DNA of 64,000 nucleotides, taken from contig NZ_JAFAIX010000013.1 in the NCBI RefSeq assembly GCF_019236475.1, forward strand, positions 124,001 through 188,000, read 5' to 3'. This document shows positions 28,212 to 37,211 of this stretch, piece after piece. Both the position numbers and the translations under genes were made by a program. The notes under the pieces are model-generated. The model made no database searches, was not told where the DNA came from, and saw nothing but the letters and a program-made list of their open reading frames with translations. Source of the stretch: Chitinophaga sp. Its GTDB lineage: Bacteria; Bacteroidota; Bacteroidia; Chitinophagales; Chitinophagaceae. How positions within the stretch are numbered: the stretch's first letter is position 1; every line of letters starts with the position of its first letter.

Positions 28212-29336
28212 TTATTTCACTTCTTTTCTGAATGCTTCTAAAAATTGATCTGCATGTGCTTTGGTCAGTGCCAGAGAAGGCAGCAGGCGAATTACATTTG
28301 GTTTGGCCTCACCGGTGAAAATCTTATGATTACCCAGCAGGTTTTTCCTTACGTGCGCCAGTTCTTCCGGCAGTTCAATACCAATCATCAGACCACGACC
28401 TCTTACTTCCAGTACTTGTTGGAATTTTTTCAGTTCCGCGATCAAGTATTCTCCAATGCTGGCTGCGTTTTGCAACAGGCTTTCGGATTCGATCACTTCC
28501 AATACTGCCAGTGCTGCGGCACATGCCAAATGGTTACCACCGAAAGTAGTACCCAGCATACCGTAACTAGGGGCAATTTTTGGAGAGATGATAATACCGC
28601 CGATCGGGAAACCGTTCCCCATGCCTTTAGCCATGGTATAGATATCAGCGTTTACGCCGGCATAGTCATGTGAAAAGAATTTACCGCTTCTGCCATATCC
28701 ACATTGTACGGAGTCCGCGATGAATACTGCATTATGGGCATCACAAAGAGAACGGATCTTTTGCAGGAATGCTTCGCTAGCTACACGGATACCACCAACA
28801 CCCTGGATACCTTCAATGATAACTGAAGATACTTCATGGTCTTTAAATGCTTGTTCCAGTGCAGCCGTGTCTTCCCAAGGCAGAAAAACAACATTTGCTG
28901 TTTCATTCACAGGCGCAACAATCTTTGGATTGTCAGTCGCTGCTACAGCAAGCGATGTACGGCCATGGAAGGATTTCTTGAAAGCGATTACTTTCTTTTT
29001 ACCGTTATGGAAAGACGCCAGCTTAAGTGCATTCTCATTGGCCTCTGCGCCTGAGTTGCAGAGAAAAAGTTGATAATCTTCCTTACCTGAAATTTTCCCC
29101 AACAATGCTGCGAGTTGCTCTTGCAGCGGCATTTTGATGGAATTGGAATAGAAGCCTATTTTATGCAACTGGTCTGTCAGGCGCTTTACGTAATGCGGGT
29201 GTGTATGCCCGATGGATATTACTGCGTGACCACCGTACATGTCCAGGTATTCAGTTCCCTGATCATCCCAGACATTGGAGCCCAGTGCTTTATCGATTAC
29301 TATATTGTTTACGGGATAAACGTCGAAAAGTTTCAT
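28212..29336 (-). CDS. argD: N-acylornithine aminotransferase
   Basis: 374 residues, class III PLP aminotransferase. It converts N-acylglutamate semialdehyde to N-acylornithine with glutamate as donor. Motifs: 'CNSGAEANENALKLA', 'SFHGRT', 'IEGIQGVGGI', 'IADSVQCGYGRSG' and the PLP lysine in 'YTMAKGMGNG'. The Asp of the usual 'DEVQ' reads 'ADSVQ' here, as in other Bacteroidota ArgD. The gene is the fourth of the operon, 32 bases after argC. Confidence 0.93.
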   Translation of the reverse strand: MKLFDVYPVNNIVIDKALGSNVWDDQGTEYLDMYGGHAVISIGHTHPHYVKRLTDQLHKIGFYSNSIKMPLQEQLAALLGKISGKEDYQLFLCNSGAEANENALKLASFHNGKKKVIAFKKSFHGRTSLAVAATDNPKIVAPVNETANVVFLPWEDTAALEQAFKDHEVSSVIIEGIQGVGGIRVASEAFLQKIRSLCDAHNAVFIADSVQCGYGRSGKFFSHDYAGVNADIYTMAKGMGNGFPIGGIIISPKIAPSYGMLGTTFGGNHLACAAALAVLEVIESESLLQNAASIGEYLIAELKKFQQVLEVRGRGLMIGIELPEELAHVRKNLLGNHKIFTGEAKPNVIRLLPSLALTKAHADQFLEAFRKEVK

Positions 29337-29368
29337 TTGTGAATTCAGATTGACAATGAAAAAAAGGT

Positions 29369-30352
29369 TTAGAAAACGATGGACTTCAATTTGAGTCCTG
29401 CCGTTTCATCCAATCCGCACATCAGGTTCATATTCTGTACAGCCTGACCGGAAGCGCCTTTCAGCAGATTATCCTCGATGGAATGAATCACCAATTTCTC
29501 TCCTACTTTCTCTAACTGTATCAGCACTTTATTGGTATTTACCACCTGTTTGAGATCGATCTGTTTTGTGCTCACATGCGTGAATGGATGACCAGCATAA
29601 AAATCCTGGTATAACTGCACAGCGGCTTCCAATGACAGATCACTCTGTTGATAGGAAGTCACCCAGATGCCTCTAGGAAAATCGCCTCTTACCGGTACAA
29701 AGTTTACATCTGCTGTATATCCAGGCTGCAACAGTTGCAGGCTTCGTCGGATTTCTTTCAGATGTTGATGCGTGAGTACCTTGTAAGTGGAGATATTATT
29801 TGATCTCCAAGTAAAATGCGAAGTGGCTTGCAGGCTCTGACCTGCGCCAGTAGAACCGGTGATACCAGTAGTATGTACTTCTTTCAGGAGGCCCGCTTTC
29901 GCTAAAGGCAGCAGTCCTAACTGAATAGCGGTAGCGAAGCAACCAGGGTTCGCAATATTCCTGGCGGTTTTGATGGCTTCCCTGTTCATTTCAGGGAGGC
30001 CATATACGAATTCTCTGCCCTTAACGCTTTCGCCTAAACGAAAATCTTGACTGAGATCGATTATTTTGATGTGGTCAGCAATATCATTTGCTTCCACAAA
30101 TTTTTTGGATTCACCATGACCGAGGCAGAGGAACATCACATCGATGTCGTTGCTCAGTTCACCGGTAAAGGTAAGTTCTGTTTCACCCAGCAGATCAGCA
30201 TGTACAGCATAGAGGGGATTTCCTGCATTGCTGCGACTGTGTACAAATGCAATGGTTACATCCGGGTGATTCAGCAAAAGCCGGATCATTTCTCCACCAG
30301 TGTATCCTGCGCCACCAATGATGCCTGCTTTTATTTTTTTGCTGTTGCTCAT
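29369..30352 (-). CDS. argC: N-acylglutamyl-phosphate reductase
   Basis: 327 residues from the ATG at 30352, three bases after the argG stop; the GTG just before it is an alternative start. It reduces N-acylglutamyl phosphate to the semialdehyde with NADPH. 'IIGGAGYTGGEMIRLL' is the Rossmann loop and 'NPGCFATAIQLGLLPL' carries the catalytic Cys. A His in 'HTTGITGSTGAG' and the 'HQHLKEI' segment fit the family. The length is typical. Confidence 0.94.
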   Translation of the reverse strand: MSNSKKIKAGIIGGAGYTGGEMIRLLLNHPDVTIAFVHSRSNAGNPLYAVHADLLGETELTFTGELSNDIDVMFLCLGHGESKKFVEANDIADHIKIIDLSQDFRLGESVKGREFVYGLPEMNREAIKTARNIANPGCFATAIQLGLLPLAKAGLLKEVHTTGITGSTGAGQSLQATSHFTWRSNNISTYKVLTHQHLKEIRRSLQLLQPGYTADVNFVPVRGDFPRGIWVTSYQQSDLSLEAAVQLYQDFYAGHPFTHVSTKQIDLKQVVNTNKVLIQLEKVGEKLVIHSIEDNLLKGASGQAVQNMNLMCGLDETAGLKLKSIVF

Positions 30353-30355
30353 CAC

Positions 30356-31549
30356 TTATTTATTGGAATTTTTAACTTGATGCCAGATCATTGTCTGGTT
30401 ACCAAAAATTTTGCTGAAGCCTCTTACATCATCACCAGACCAGCCACTGTTCATTTCACCATATTTACCAAACTTGCTGCTCATCAGGTCATAAGGACTC
30501 TGGATACCAGTCACCTGGAAGCGGTAAGGCATCAGTGTTACGAATACTTCGCCGCTTACATTTTCTTGCGTATGCTGGAGGAATGCTTCGATATCGCGCA
30601 TTACAGGGTCCATGATCTGACCTTCATGCATCCAGTTACCGTAGAATTGTGCCAGTTGATCTTTCCAGCTCAACTGCCATTTAGTGAGTACATGTTTTTC
30701 CAGCGCATGGTGTGCTTTGATGATCACCATTGGAGCGGCTGCTTCAAATCCTACGCGACCTTTAATACCGATGATAGTGTCTCCCACGTGGATATCACGA
30801 CCAATAGCATAAGGACCTGCGAGTGTTTGGAGATATTGAATTGCTTCAGAAGGATGAGCGAATTTTTTATCGTTGATACCTACCAGTTCTCCTTTTTCGA
30901 AAACCAGTTTCACTTGTTCTTCGCCGTTTTTGGTCAACTGAGTAGGCCATGCAGCTTCTGGCAGCATACCGTTGGAAGTCAGCGTTTCTTTACCTCCTAC
31001 GGAAGTTCCCCAGATACCTTTATTGATAGAGTACATCGCTTTCTCGAAGTTCACTGCTACACCTTTAGATTGCAGGTAAGTGATTTCTTCTTCACGACTC
31101 AGTTTCATATCACGGATCGGGGTGATGATTTCCACACCTGGGATCATAATGTGGAATACCATGTCAAAACGAACCTGGTCATTACCAGCACCGGTAGAAC
31201 CGTGTGCAACAGCGTCTGCACCTACTTCTTTCACATATTCTGCAATCGCGAGTGCTTGACTCATACGTTCAGCGGAAACACTCAGTGGGTAGGTATTATT
31301 CTTCAGTACATTACCGAAGATCAAATATTTGATCACGCCGTCGTAGTAGCTGCGGATAGCGTTTACAGTCTTGTGGCTCTTAACACCCAGGCTAATCGCA
31401 CGTTGTTCAATTTCTTTCAGTTCCTCATCAGAGAAACCGCCTGTGTTAACAATCACTGAATGCACTTCATAACCTTTTTCTTCGGTCAGATATTTAACGC
31501 AATAGGAGGTATCAAGTCCACCGCTAAATCCCAGTACTACTTTTTTCAT
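30356..31549 (-). CDS. argG: argininosuccinate synthase
   Basis: 397 residues. It joins citrulline and aspartate using ATP. The ATP-pyrophosphatase loop 'LGFSGGLDTSYCVKYL' opens the protein and 'HGSTGAGNDQVRF' is the conserved aspartate/citrulline site. Length is typical. It lies 45 bases after the GNAT gene and three before argC, so it belongs to the same leftward operon. A 470-codon antisense frame over argG and argC has no independent support. Confidence 0.95.
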   Translation of the reverse strand: MKKVVLGFSGGLDTSYCVKYLTEEKGYEVHSVIVNTGGFSDEELKEIEQRAISLGVKSHKTVNAIRSYYDGVIKYLIFGNVLKNNTYPLSVSAERMSQALAIAEYVKEVGADAVAHGSTGAGNDQVRFDMVFHIMIPGVEIITPIRDMKLSREEEITYLQSKGVAVNFEKAMYSINKGIWGTSVGGKETLTSNGMLPEAAWPTQLTKNGEEQVKLVFEKGELVGINDKKFAHPSEAIQYLQTLAGPYAIGRDIHVGDTIIGIKGRVGFEAAAPMVIIKAHHALEKHVLTKWQLSWKDQLAQFYGNWMHEGQIMDPVMRDIEAFLQHTQENVSGEVFVTLMPYRFQVTGIQSPYDLMSSKFGKYGEMNSGWSGDDVRGFSKIFGNQTMIWHQVKNSNK

Positions 31550-31594
31550 TATAACAACGTTTTATACAGATAACAATATTTTACTTTCATTCAT

Positions 31595-32386
31595 TCAGAG
31601 GAAAAACAGGAATTTCTTTTTAGAACCTGCAGCGCCTCCTTCTTTTTTGCTATTCAGCAATACAAATCTTTTGAATCGCAGCCAGCGTTCATACAATTTG
31701 ATATTTCCCTTGAAACGACGCCGACGTCTTTCATGGTGGATCTGTCCGTTGGCAGCAACAGACATCTTCATTTTTTCTATCTCTGCTTCTGCCGCTTCTG
31801 CTTCGGCTTTAGCCGCCATCGCTTTTTCCTCTGCCTCTTTCAATTTCTCTGTCGGATCGTACAGCATAGCAGTACAAAGACAGTTCTTACGGTTTTTGGA
31901 GGTAAGAATATCGAAATTTACGCAACTACGACAGCCTTTCCAGAATTCTTCATCATCTGTTAACTCAGAGTAAGTAACAGGCTCATAACCCAATTCGGAG
32001 TTGATCTTCATAACGGCTAAGCCGGTTGTCAGTCCGAAGATCTTTGCATCAGGATATTTCTTGCGGGAAAGTTCGAAGATTTTCTTTTTGATAGACTTTG
32101 CTACTCCATGGCCACGGAAAGCGGGATTCACGATAAGTCCTGAGTTGGCAACAAATTTATCATGGCCCCAGGCTTCAATATAACAGAAGCCCACCCAATC
32201 GCCCTTGTCCGTCAAAGCAATCACCGCTTTGCCTTCTTGCATCTTCAGTTCCACATAAGCCGGGGAACGCTTCGCAATTCCGGTTCCACGCGCTTTTGCA
32301 GACGATTCCATCTCATCTGTGATGGTCTTTGAATAGTGAATATCGTCAGGAGTGGCTACCCTAACGATGATATGTTGATTTTCCAA
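31595..32386 (-). CDS. GNAT acyltransferase, candidate N-acylglutamate synthase
   Basis: 263 residues. Residues 1-145 are a GNAT domain; the acyl-CoA loop reads 'NPAFRGHGVAKSIKKK' (R91-G92-H93-G94). A C-terminal extension follows: a four-cysteine cluster (C152, C155, C169, C171), a charged Ala/Glu/Lys helix likely to be a coiled coil (about 178-208), and a basic tail ('ERRRRRFKG' near 219-227). No argA or argJ is visible, and the gene heads the arginine operon, so I infer the first step: acylation of glutamate by acetyl- or succinyl-CoA. The extension has no counterpart in ordinary GNAT enzymes that I recognise. Confidence 0.75.
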   Translation of the reverse strand: MENQHIIVRVATPDDIHYSKTITDEMESSAKARGTGIAKRSPAYVELKMQEGKAVIALTDKGDWVGFCYIEAWGHDKFVANSGLIVNPAFRGHGVAKSIKKKIFELSRKKYPDAKIFGLTTGLAVMKINSELGYEPVTYSELTDDEEFWKGCRSCVNFDILTSKNRKNCLCTAMLYDPTEKLKEAEEKAMAAKAEAEAAEAEIEKMKMSVAANGQIHHERRRRRFKGNIKLYERWLRFKRFVLLNSKKEGGAAGSKKKFLFFL

Positions 32387-32421
32387 CTTTTAAAATTGAA
32401 ATCGTGAATCAATAAACTACA

Positions 32422-32583
32422 TTGAAAACTTCCATTACGGAAAAAGTGACACCTTATGATTGGGAATCATGGTGCGACAGCGGCCCTGTATGTCAAGCGC
32501 GCTATCAAATCCTAGGTCGTCGGGAAAGGTATCTAAAGACATTGAACCCAACAGAATATACCCCTTTATTTAAAGCGGGATGA
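32422..32583 (+). CDS. possible 53-residue peptide gene, uncertain
   Basis: A short frame opens at a TTG (32422) and ends at TGA (32581-32583). Its translation has natural-looking composition ('VTPYDWESWCDSGPVCQ', then 'RYLKTLNPTEYTPLFKAG') with no low-complexity runs, but there is no ATG and no clear ribosome site. It lies divergent to the arginine operon. It could be a small gene, a remnant of a larger one, or chance. Confidence 0.25.
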   Translation: MKTSITEKVTPYDWESWCDSGPVCQARYQILGRRERYLKTLNPTEYTPLFKAG

Positions 32584-32674
32584 TATGCAGAAATGTTGGT
32601 ATGAGTTGCGGTTTTTTCCAACTTCAGTTCAGCGTTAAATTGTGATAAATATTGTCTTTAGTTTAGATTATCCT

Positions 32675-32708
32675 CAAAGTTATAACATTATATTTTTAAA
32701 TAGTCCAA
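32675..32708 (-). promoter_or_regulatory. possible leftward promoter upstream of the arginine operon
   Basis: On the minus strand TAACTTTG (32682-32675) fits the Bacteroidota -7 consensus TAnnTTTG, with a TTG (32708-32706) 23 bases upstream, slightly long for a -33 element. It would give a leader of nearly 300 bases before the GNAT gene. The remaining part of this 424-base gap (32387-32810) holds the possible small peptide and nothing else that I can support; I saw no convincing ArgR-type box. Confidence 0.3.
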
Positions 32709-32751
32709 ATTTTTTTCCGCTTATTGATTTTTTTTCATTGCGTTAACAGAA

Positions 32752-32790
32752 AATGCCCGTACCACCAACATCTTGGGCGGCACGGGCATT
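32752..32790 (-). terminator. terminator after the GH29 fucosidase gene
   Basis: Arms 32752-32766 and 32776-32790 pair with two mismatches (nine contiguous pairs at the base of the stem), and on the minus strand are followed by TTTTCTGTT. It lies 20 bases beyond the fucosidase stop. Confidence 0.75.
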
Positions 32791-32810
32791 ATAGATATAA
32801 TTAATTTTTA

Positions 32811-34856
32811 CTATTTAGTGATGATTCCCAGCTCAGCAATACTTGCTTTCTGATCACCTTCCGTTGCCGGAGTAACCGCTACCAGCTTGATATACCGGGC
32901 CATAGTGGCGGAAAAGGCCACATTCTGTGGAACCGGGTTATTCTTGATATTGGCGAAACTGCCTGCTGCAGCCTTTGTCCACTCCTTGCCATCCATACTA
33001 GTATAAAACTCATACCCGTAGATCACGCCAGCAGCATGCTCTTTTGTCACAGGAGTGTAAGTGAACCCTTTCAGTAATAACACCTCTGTAAGATCTACTG
33101 CCAACTCATGAGGATACGCAGCCCCAGTAGACACCCAAGCAGTACCGATATTGCCATCAATAGCTTTGGCGGCACTTTCTGCTCCATCAGTAGCCAATGG
33201 TACCCAAGTAGCCGGAGCTACATCATATTTAGCCTCTATAACAGCACTACGCATTATCTTTCCGCTCTCTTCACTTAAAGAGACCGCATTGATGACGCCA
33301 CCTTTAGGCATGGGTATCATCTGTCCTGCTACATAATGCTGTGAGTTGATATCTGGTATACTACCGTCTAGCGTATACAATATATGCTGATCGGGGCTGG
33401 CATTTACAATGGTCACCTCTCCCAGGCGGTTCCGGTGTAATATCGGCTGTGCCAATACTACTGGCGCCTTGAATAATCCGATCTCGCTGATAACCGGACA
33501 AGCCTTAGCATCCAAGATGTGAATTCTTACTGCTTTGGTAGTAGTGTTCGGGAATTGAAGGATACGCTTGTGTCCGATAGTACTTTCATTTGCGATCTCC
33601 TTGAATGTACCATTCTCCATTACTTCTACCGTAAAGCCTTTCACACGCTGTCCTAATGCAATATATTCCTGTAATACCACTCTATTGAAGGTAACAGGCT
33701 GTTTGAAGGAAAGGGTAATAGTGGCATTCGTAACGTTGTCTGGAGTGGCCCAGTAGGTCTTGCTATTACCATCATTGAGGCGACTAACTTTCACAGCGGC
33801 GTTATTACTCCTGGTACTAGAAGCCGTTACGGTAGCCGTTTTCGCGAGGTTATTCTTGAAAGTAGCATCCAGTACCCTGCGCATTTCCATCAGGCGAGTA
33901 GAGTCATTGCGATGGATCACCCCATCTCTATCTACAGGCACATTCAGGATCAGGTTACCATTACGACCTACAGATCCATAATAGATCGTCAGCAGATCTT
34001 GTAATGATTTTACTTTATCGTCTGTATCCGGACTGTAGAACCATCCTGGACGAATACTTACGTCGCATTCAGCAGGCACCCAAGCTTCACCGTCTTCTAC
34101 ACCTTCATTGAGGGATTTCTGTGCAGGCGCAGCTTTACCAGGACCATACCCTTTAATATTCAAGGTACTCCAGTTGGTTTTACCAGCGATACCGTTTTCA
34201 TTACCTACCCAACGACAGCCAGGTCCTACATCACTGAAGATAACAGCGTTTGGTTGTAATTTATGAACAGTATTATTGAAGAGTGGGAAGTCGTATTGCT
34301 GCGGTTTGGTGCCATCATTGGCGCCATCGAACCATTGTTCAAACACAGGGCCGTAGTTGGAGAGTACTTCGGAGAGCGTGTTTACAAAAGTTTGATTGTA
34401 TTTAGGGGTGCCATAATCCGGATGATTTCTATCCCAGGGAGACAAGTAGACGCCGAATTTCAGTCCGTACTCTTTACAGGCAGCAGAAAGTTCTTTAAGA
34501 ATATCCCCTTTGTACATACTTTCTCTCACGGTGTGAGTACTGTATTTACTAGGCCAGAGGCAGAAACCGTCGTGGTGTTTGGCAGTAAGTACAATTCCTT
34601 TCATGCCGGCTAGTTTCGCAGTACGAGCCCATTGACGGGCATCTACATGTGTAGGGTTAAAGACTTTCGGATCTTCATCACCATGTCCCCATTCCTTATT
34701 GGTAAAGGTATTAGGGCCGAAGTGGATGAACATGTAATACTCCATGTCATTCCATTCCAATTGTGCTTTGGAAGGTAATGCGCCATAAGGTTTAATTTCC
34801 TGGGCGATGGCCATGTTGCAGGCCAGCAGGCCCGCCAGTAATGGTGTTATTTTCAT
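32811..34856 (-). CDS. GH29 alpha-L-fucosidase with C-terminal binding domains
   Basis: 681 residues with a signal peptide ending near 'CNMAIAQ' (a lipobox reading at Cys13 is less likely). The GH29 barrel spans about 20-345: 'YMFIHFGPNTF', 'LTAKHHDGFCLW', and the nucleophile Asp177 in 'EQWFDGAND'. A discoidin-like F5/8 type C unit lies about 345-470, a chitobiase-type C-terminal sandwich ('ILYTLDGSIPD') about 475-545, and a second discoidin-like domain about 550-680. It releases fucose from glycans outside the cytoplasm. Its divergent neighbour is the GH109 gene, with 255 bases between for both promoters. This ties the pair to glycoprotein or mucin-like substrates. Confidence 0.9.
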   Translation of the reverse strand: MKITPLLAGLLACNMAIAQEIKPYGALPSKAQLEWNDMEYYMFIHFGPNTFTNKEWGHGDEDPKVFNPTHVDARQWARTAKLAGMKGIVLTAKHHDGFCLWPSKYSTHTVRESMYKGDILKELSAACKEYGLKFGVYLSPWDRNHPDYGTPKYNQTFVNTLSEVLSNYGPVFEQWFDGANDGTKPQQYDFPLFNNTVHKLQPNAVIFSDVGPGCRWVGNENGIAGKTNWSTLNIKGYGPGKAAPAQKSLNEGVEDGEAWVPAECDVSIRPGWFYSPDTDDKVKSLQDLLTIYYGSVGRNGNLILNVPVDRDGVIHRNDSTRLMEMRRVLDATFKNNLAKTATVTASSTRSNNAAVKVSRLNDGNSKTYWATPDNVTNATITLSFKQPVTFNRVVLQEYIALGQRVKGFTVEVMENGTFKEIANESTIGHKRILQFPNTTTKAVRIHILDAKACPVISEIGLFKAPVVLAQPILHRNRLGEVTIVNASPDQHILYTLDGSIPDINSQHYVAGQMIPMPKGGVINAVSLSEESGKIMRSAVIEAKYDVAPATWVPLATDGAESAAKAIDGNIGTAWVSTGAAYPHELAVDLTEVLLLKGFTYTPVTKEHAAGVIYGYEFYTSMDGKEWTKAAAGSFANIKNNPVPQNVAFSATMARYIKLVAVTPATEGDQKASIAELGIITK

Positions 34857-35111
34857 GTAGCACTGTTGATTACGTTGCCAGCGAAGATAAAACAGATATG
34901 TTAGCAGCAGCGATTTCTAATTCACTTTTCCTGATCCAATATTAGCAGGAAAAGCAGGCCGCGCTGCTGAAAACCATTAGTGCTATGGGAAAAATCACCG
35001 TTTATCACAAAAATGTAAGAAAAGTAGTGATCGACTCCCAATTGATAAATCTTATTTTATAAATTTAGCCTCTTCTGAACGTATTTACTATACGCTATTT
35101 AAAACTGAACA

Positions 35112-36509
35112 ATGATGAAACAACCACTGCATCGCAGAAGTTTTCTGAAAAACACCGCAGCGGCAGGAATAGGCCTGTCTATGCTCGGTTCATCTGCCAA
35201 ACTGTTTGCCAATGAAAAGAAACCCAAAGTTAGAATTGGTTTAATTGGTGTTGGTGCTCGCGGTTTGAGCCACCTGAGCTTGTGCCTCCACAGAGATGAT
35301 GTAGATGTAATTGCTTTTGCTGACCCGGATACTGCTTACACTGTACCTAAGGCAAGAGATATGATCACCAAAATCTACGGCGCAAAACGTAAAGTAGCAG
35401 AATATACTAACGGCCCCGATGATTTTCGTAATATGCTAAAACGCGATGATATTGACGCGGTGGTGATTGCTACTCCTTGGGAATGGCACTCCATCATGGC
35501 AATCGCTGCGATGAAAGCCGGTAAAATACCTGCAGTGGAAGTATGTGGTGCTTCTGATATCCAGGAGTGCTGGGAACTGGTTAATACCAGCGAAAACACC
35601 GGCATTCCAGTATTCGGAATGGAAAACGTATGTTACCGCCGCGATGTGATGGCAGTACTGCAAATGGTTCGTCAAGGTCTCTTTGGTGAGCTGACACACC
35701 TGCAAGGCGGCTATCAACACGATCTCCGTGGTGTTAAATTCAACAACGGTAAACAATACTATGGCGGTGGAGTAGAATTCGGCGACAACGCCCTCTCCGA
35801 AGCTAAATGGAGAACTAATCACTCCGTACACCGCAATGGCGACCTGTATCCTTCACATGGTCTGGGTCCTATCTGCAACGCTATCAATATCAACCGCGGT
35901 AATCGCCTGCTGTCTTTGACTTCCGTGGCTACAAAATCTCGTGGTCTGCACAAGTATATTGTAGACAATAGCAGTGAAAGTCATCCAAACGCAAAGGTAG
36001 AGTTCAAACTCGGCGACATCGTGTCTACCTTAATCAAAACCAACAACGGCGAAACCATCATGCTGTCTCACGACACGAACAGCCCTCGTCCTTACTCACT
36101 GAACTTCCGTGTGCAGGGTACTAACGGTCTGTGGATGGATGATCAGAAACAAATTTATATCGAGAAAGTAAGTAAGCAGAACGACGTATGGGAAAGCACC
36201 GGTAAATTCGATGATCCCGCGTCTTACTACGGTAAATACGACCATCCGCTGTGGAAACGTTACGCAAACGACGCTGCTGGCGCTGGCCACGGTGGTATGG
36301 ATTGGTTCGTAATGAACTCTTTCGTGGAAAGTATTAAACGCGGTGCGCCATTCGCACTCGACGTATATGATATGGCTACTTGGTATGCTATCACTCCGCT
36401 CACAGAACAATCTGTAGCAGAAGGTGGCAGCGTACAATACATTCCTGACTTCACCCGCGGCCGCTGGATGAACAGGAAAGCTATCTTCGCGCTGGACGAC
36501 CAGTATTAA
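35112..36509 (+). CDS. GH109 family glycosidase (alpha-N-acetylgalactosaminidase type), Tat-exported
   Basis: 465 residues. A twin-arginine signal ('HRRSFLKN', Arg8-Arg9) is followed by the Gfo/Idh/MocA NAD-binding loop 'GLIGVGARG' (43-51). Family segments known from the Elizabethkingia enzyme are present: 'FADPD', 'TPWEWH', 'ENVCYRRDVMA', 'GGYQHDLR', 'SEAKWRTNH', 'GAGHGGMD' and 'DVYDMATWY'. GH109 enzymes use bound NAD in an oxidation-elimination mechanism to remove terminal alpha-GalNAc; Tat export fits folding with NAD in the cytoplasm. A hairpin terminator follows the stop. Substrate range beyond GalNAc is not readable. Confidence 0.9.
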   Translation: MMKQPLHRRSFLKNTAAAGIGLSMLGSSAKLFANEKKPKVRIGLIGVGARGLSHLSLCLHRDDVDVIAFADPDTAYTVPKARDMITKIYGAKRKVAEYTNGPDDFRNMLKRDDIDAVVIATPWEWHSIMAIAAMKAGKIPAVEVCGASDIQECWELVNTSENTGIPVFGMENVCYRRDVMAVLQMVRQGLFGELTHLQGGYQHDLRGVKFNNGKQYYGGGVEFGDNALSEAKWRTNHSVHRNGDLYPSHGLGPICNAININRGNRLLSLTSVATKSRGLHKYIVDNSSESHPNAKVEFKLGDIVSTLIKTNNGETIMLSHDTNSPRPYSLNFRVQGTNGLWMDDQKQIYIEKVSKQNDVWESTGKFDDPASYYGKYDHPLWKRYANDAAGAGHGGMDWFVMNSFVESIKRGAPFALDVYDMATWYAITPLTEQSVAEGGSVQYIPDFTRGRWMNRKAIFALDDQY

Positions 36510-36535
36510 TCTATAATCGAACTAAACTATGCTAA

Positions 36536-36561
36536 AACGGCGAACCAGGTGGTTCGCCGTT
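36536..36561 (+). terminator. hairpin after the GH109 gene
   Basis: A near-perfect inverted repeat (arms AACGGCGAACC and GGTTCGCCGTT) lies 27 bases after the stop, followed by a moderately T-rich run. It fits an intrinsic terminator. Confidence 0.75.
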
Positions 36562-36690
36562 GTAGTTTTATACGAATATTGATGATACTTGTATCAAAGT
36601 AATAATGATCGTTTCATTATCAATAACATTAAAAATCCACACGCATCTCATAGCAATTCCGACCAAAAAATGTAGTTAATTTCGACCAAA

Positions 36691-36918
36691 ATGTTTGTTA
36701 TGAAAGATGAGTCTATGTCTTCTCAAACAATTGAAATTGCTGCTATATTCAACCATGGCATACAGGTTTTTGAAACCATAGAAAAATTTAACCACTGGGC
36801 ATCTAAGCCGAATATGGCACTCGAAGGGAAACGACCAATTGATGTAATAAATACGTCCACAGACTTAAAGAAAGTGAATGCTTTACTCACCCGGATAGAA
36901 GAAGGTGTGTACACATGA
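36691..36918 (+). CDS. orphan MbcA/ParS/Xre-type antitoxin fragment
   Basis: 75 residues. The segment 'FNHWASKPNMALEGKRPIDVI' and the ending 'VNALLTRIEEGVYT' match the DUF2384 (MbcA/ParS/Xre) toxin-binding domain of RES-Xre toxin-antitoxin pairs. Normal antitoxins have about 130-150 residues with an N-terminal DNA-binding half, which is absent here. No RES or ParT toxin lies next to it. Two near-identical stretches (TTCCGACCAAAAAATGT near 36657 and TTTCGACCAAAATGT near 36680) precede the start and may be remnants of an operator. I read it as a relic or a stand-alone antitoxin. Confidence 0.65.
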   Translation: MFVMKDESMSSQTIEIAAIFNHGIQVFETIEKFNHWASKPNMALEGKRPIDVINTSTDLKKVNALLTRIEEGVYT

Positions 36919-36936
36919 TGCCGGCATACTTATTCG

Positions 36937-37164
36937 TTAGTCCACTCCTATTTTGATTTTAGTAATTTCACTTCTGTGAATAGGGACCATTTTGTATCCA
37001 AACATGCGCAAAACTTGAATTACTTTCTCTAATTGTAAATCTGTTTTTCCCTGTTCTATCTTTCGTATAACCGTAAGTGCTACCCCAGCACGATCAGCAA
37101 AGTCTATCTGATTTAACCCTGTCTCCTTGCGCTTTTGTTTTACTAGTTCTGCCAAATATTTCAT
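36937..37164 (-). CDS. HipB-like XRE regulator (y4mF type), orphan
   Basis: 75 residues. 'LAELVKQKRKETGLNQ', 'FADRAGVALTVIRKIEQG' and 'VIQVLRMFGYKMVP' are the pattern of small XRE proteins that pair with HipA kinases. No hipA gene is adjacent. The start codon abuts a 15-base-pair palindrome (37165-37208), a likely self-binding site. It converges on the antitoxin fragment above, 18 bases apart. Confidence 0.75.
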   Translation of the reverse strand: MKYLAELVKQKRKETGLNQIDFADRAGVALTVIRKIEQGKTDLQLEKVIQVLRMFGYKMVPIHRSEITKIKIGVD

Positions 37165-37208
37165 AAAAAAGCAGGTTTTCCGTAAAAATACTTAAAACCT
37201 GCTTTTTT
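37165..37208. promoter_or_regulatory. perfect inverted repeat at the start of the HipB-like gene
   Basis: Arms 37165-37179 and 37194-37208 are exact 15-base complements (AAAAAAGCAGGTTTT and its reverse) around 14 bases. Because it touches the start codon it could be an autoregulatory operator or a hairpin in the leader. The outer A and T runs also give it the shape of a bidirectional terminator. Confidence 0.6.
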
Positions 37209-37211
37209 AAA

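Noticed and set aside
30047..31459. Long antisense frame of 470 codons over argG and argC
   Set aside because: It lies fully opposite two certain genes, has Phe/His/Cys-rich composition typical of an antisense shadow, and shows no domain.
32387..32460. ArgR-type box upstream of the arginine operon
   Set aside because: Some TTCA/TGAA pieces are present, but no symmetric 18-base box could be defended.
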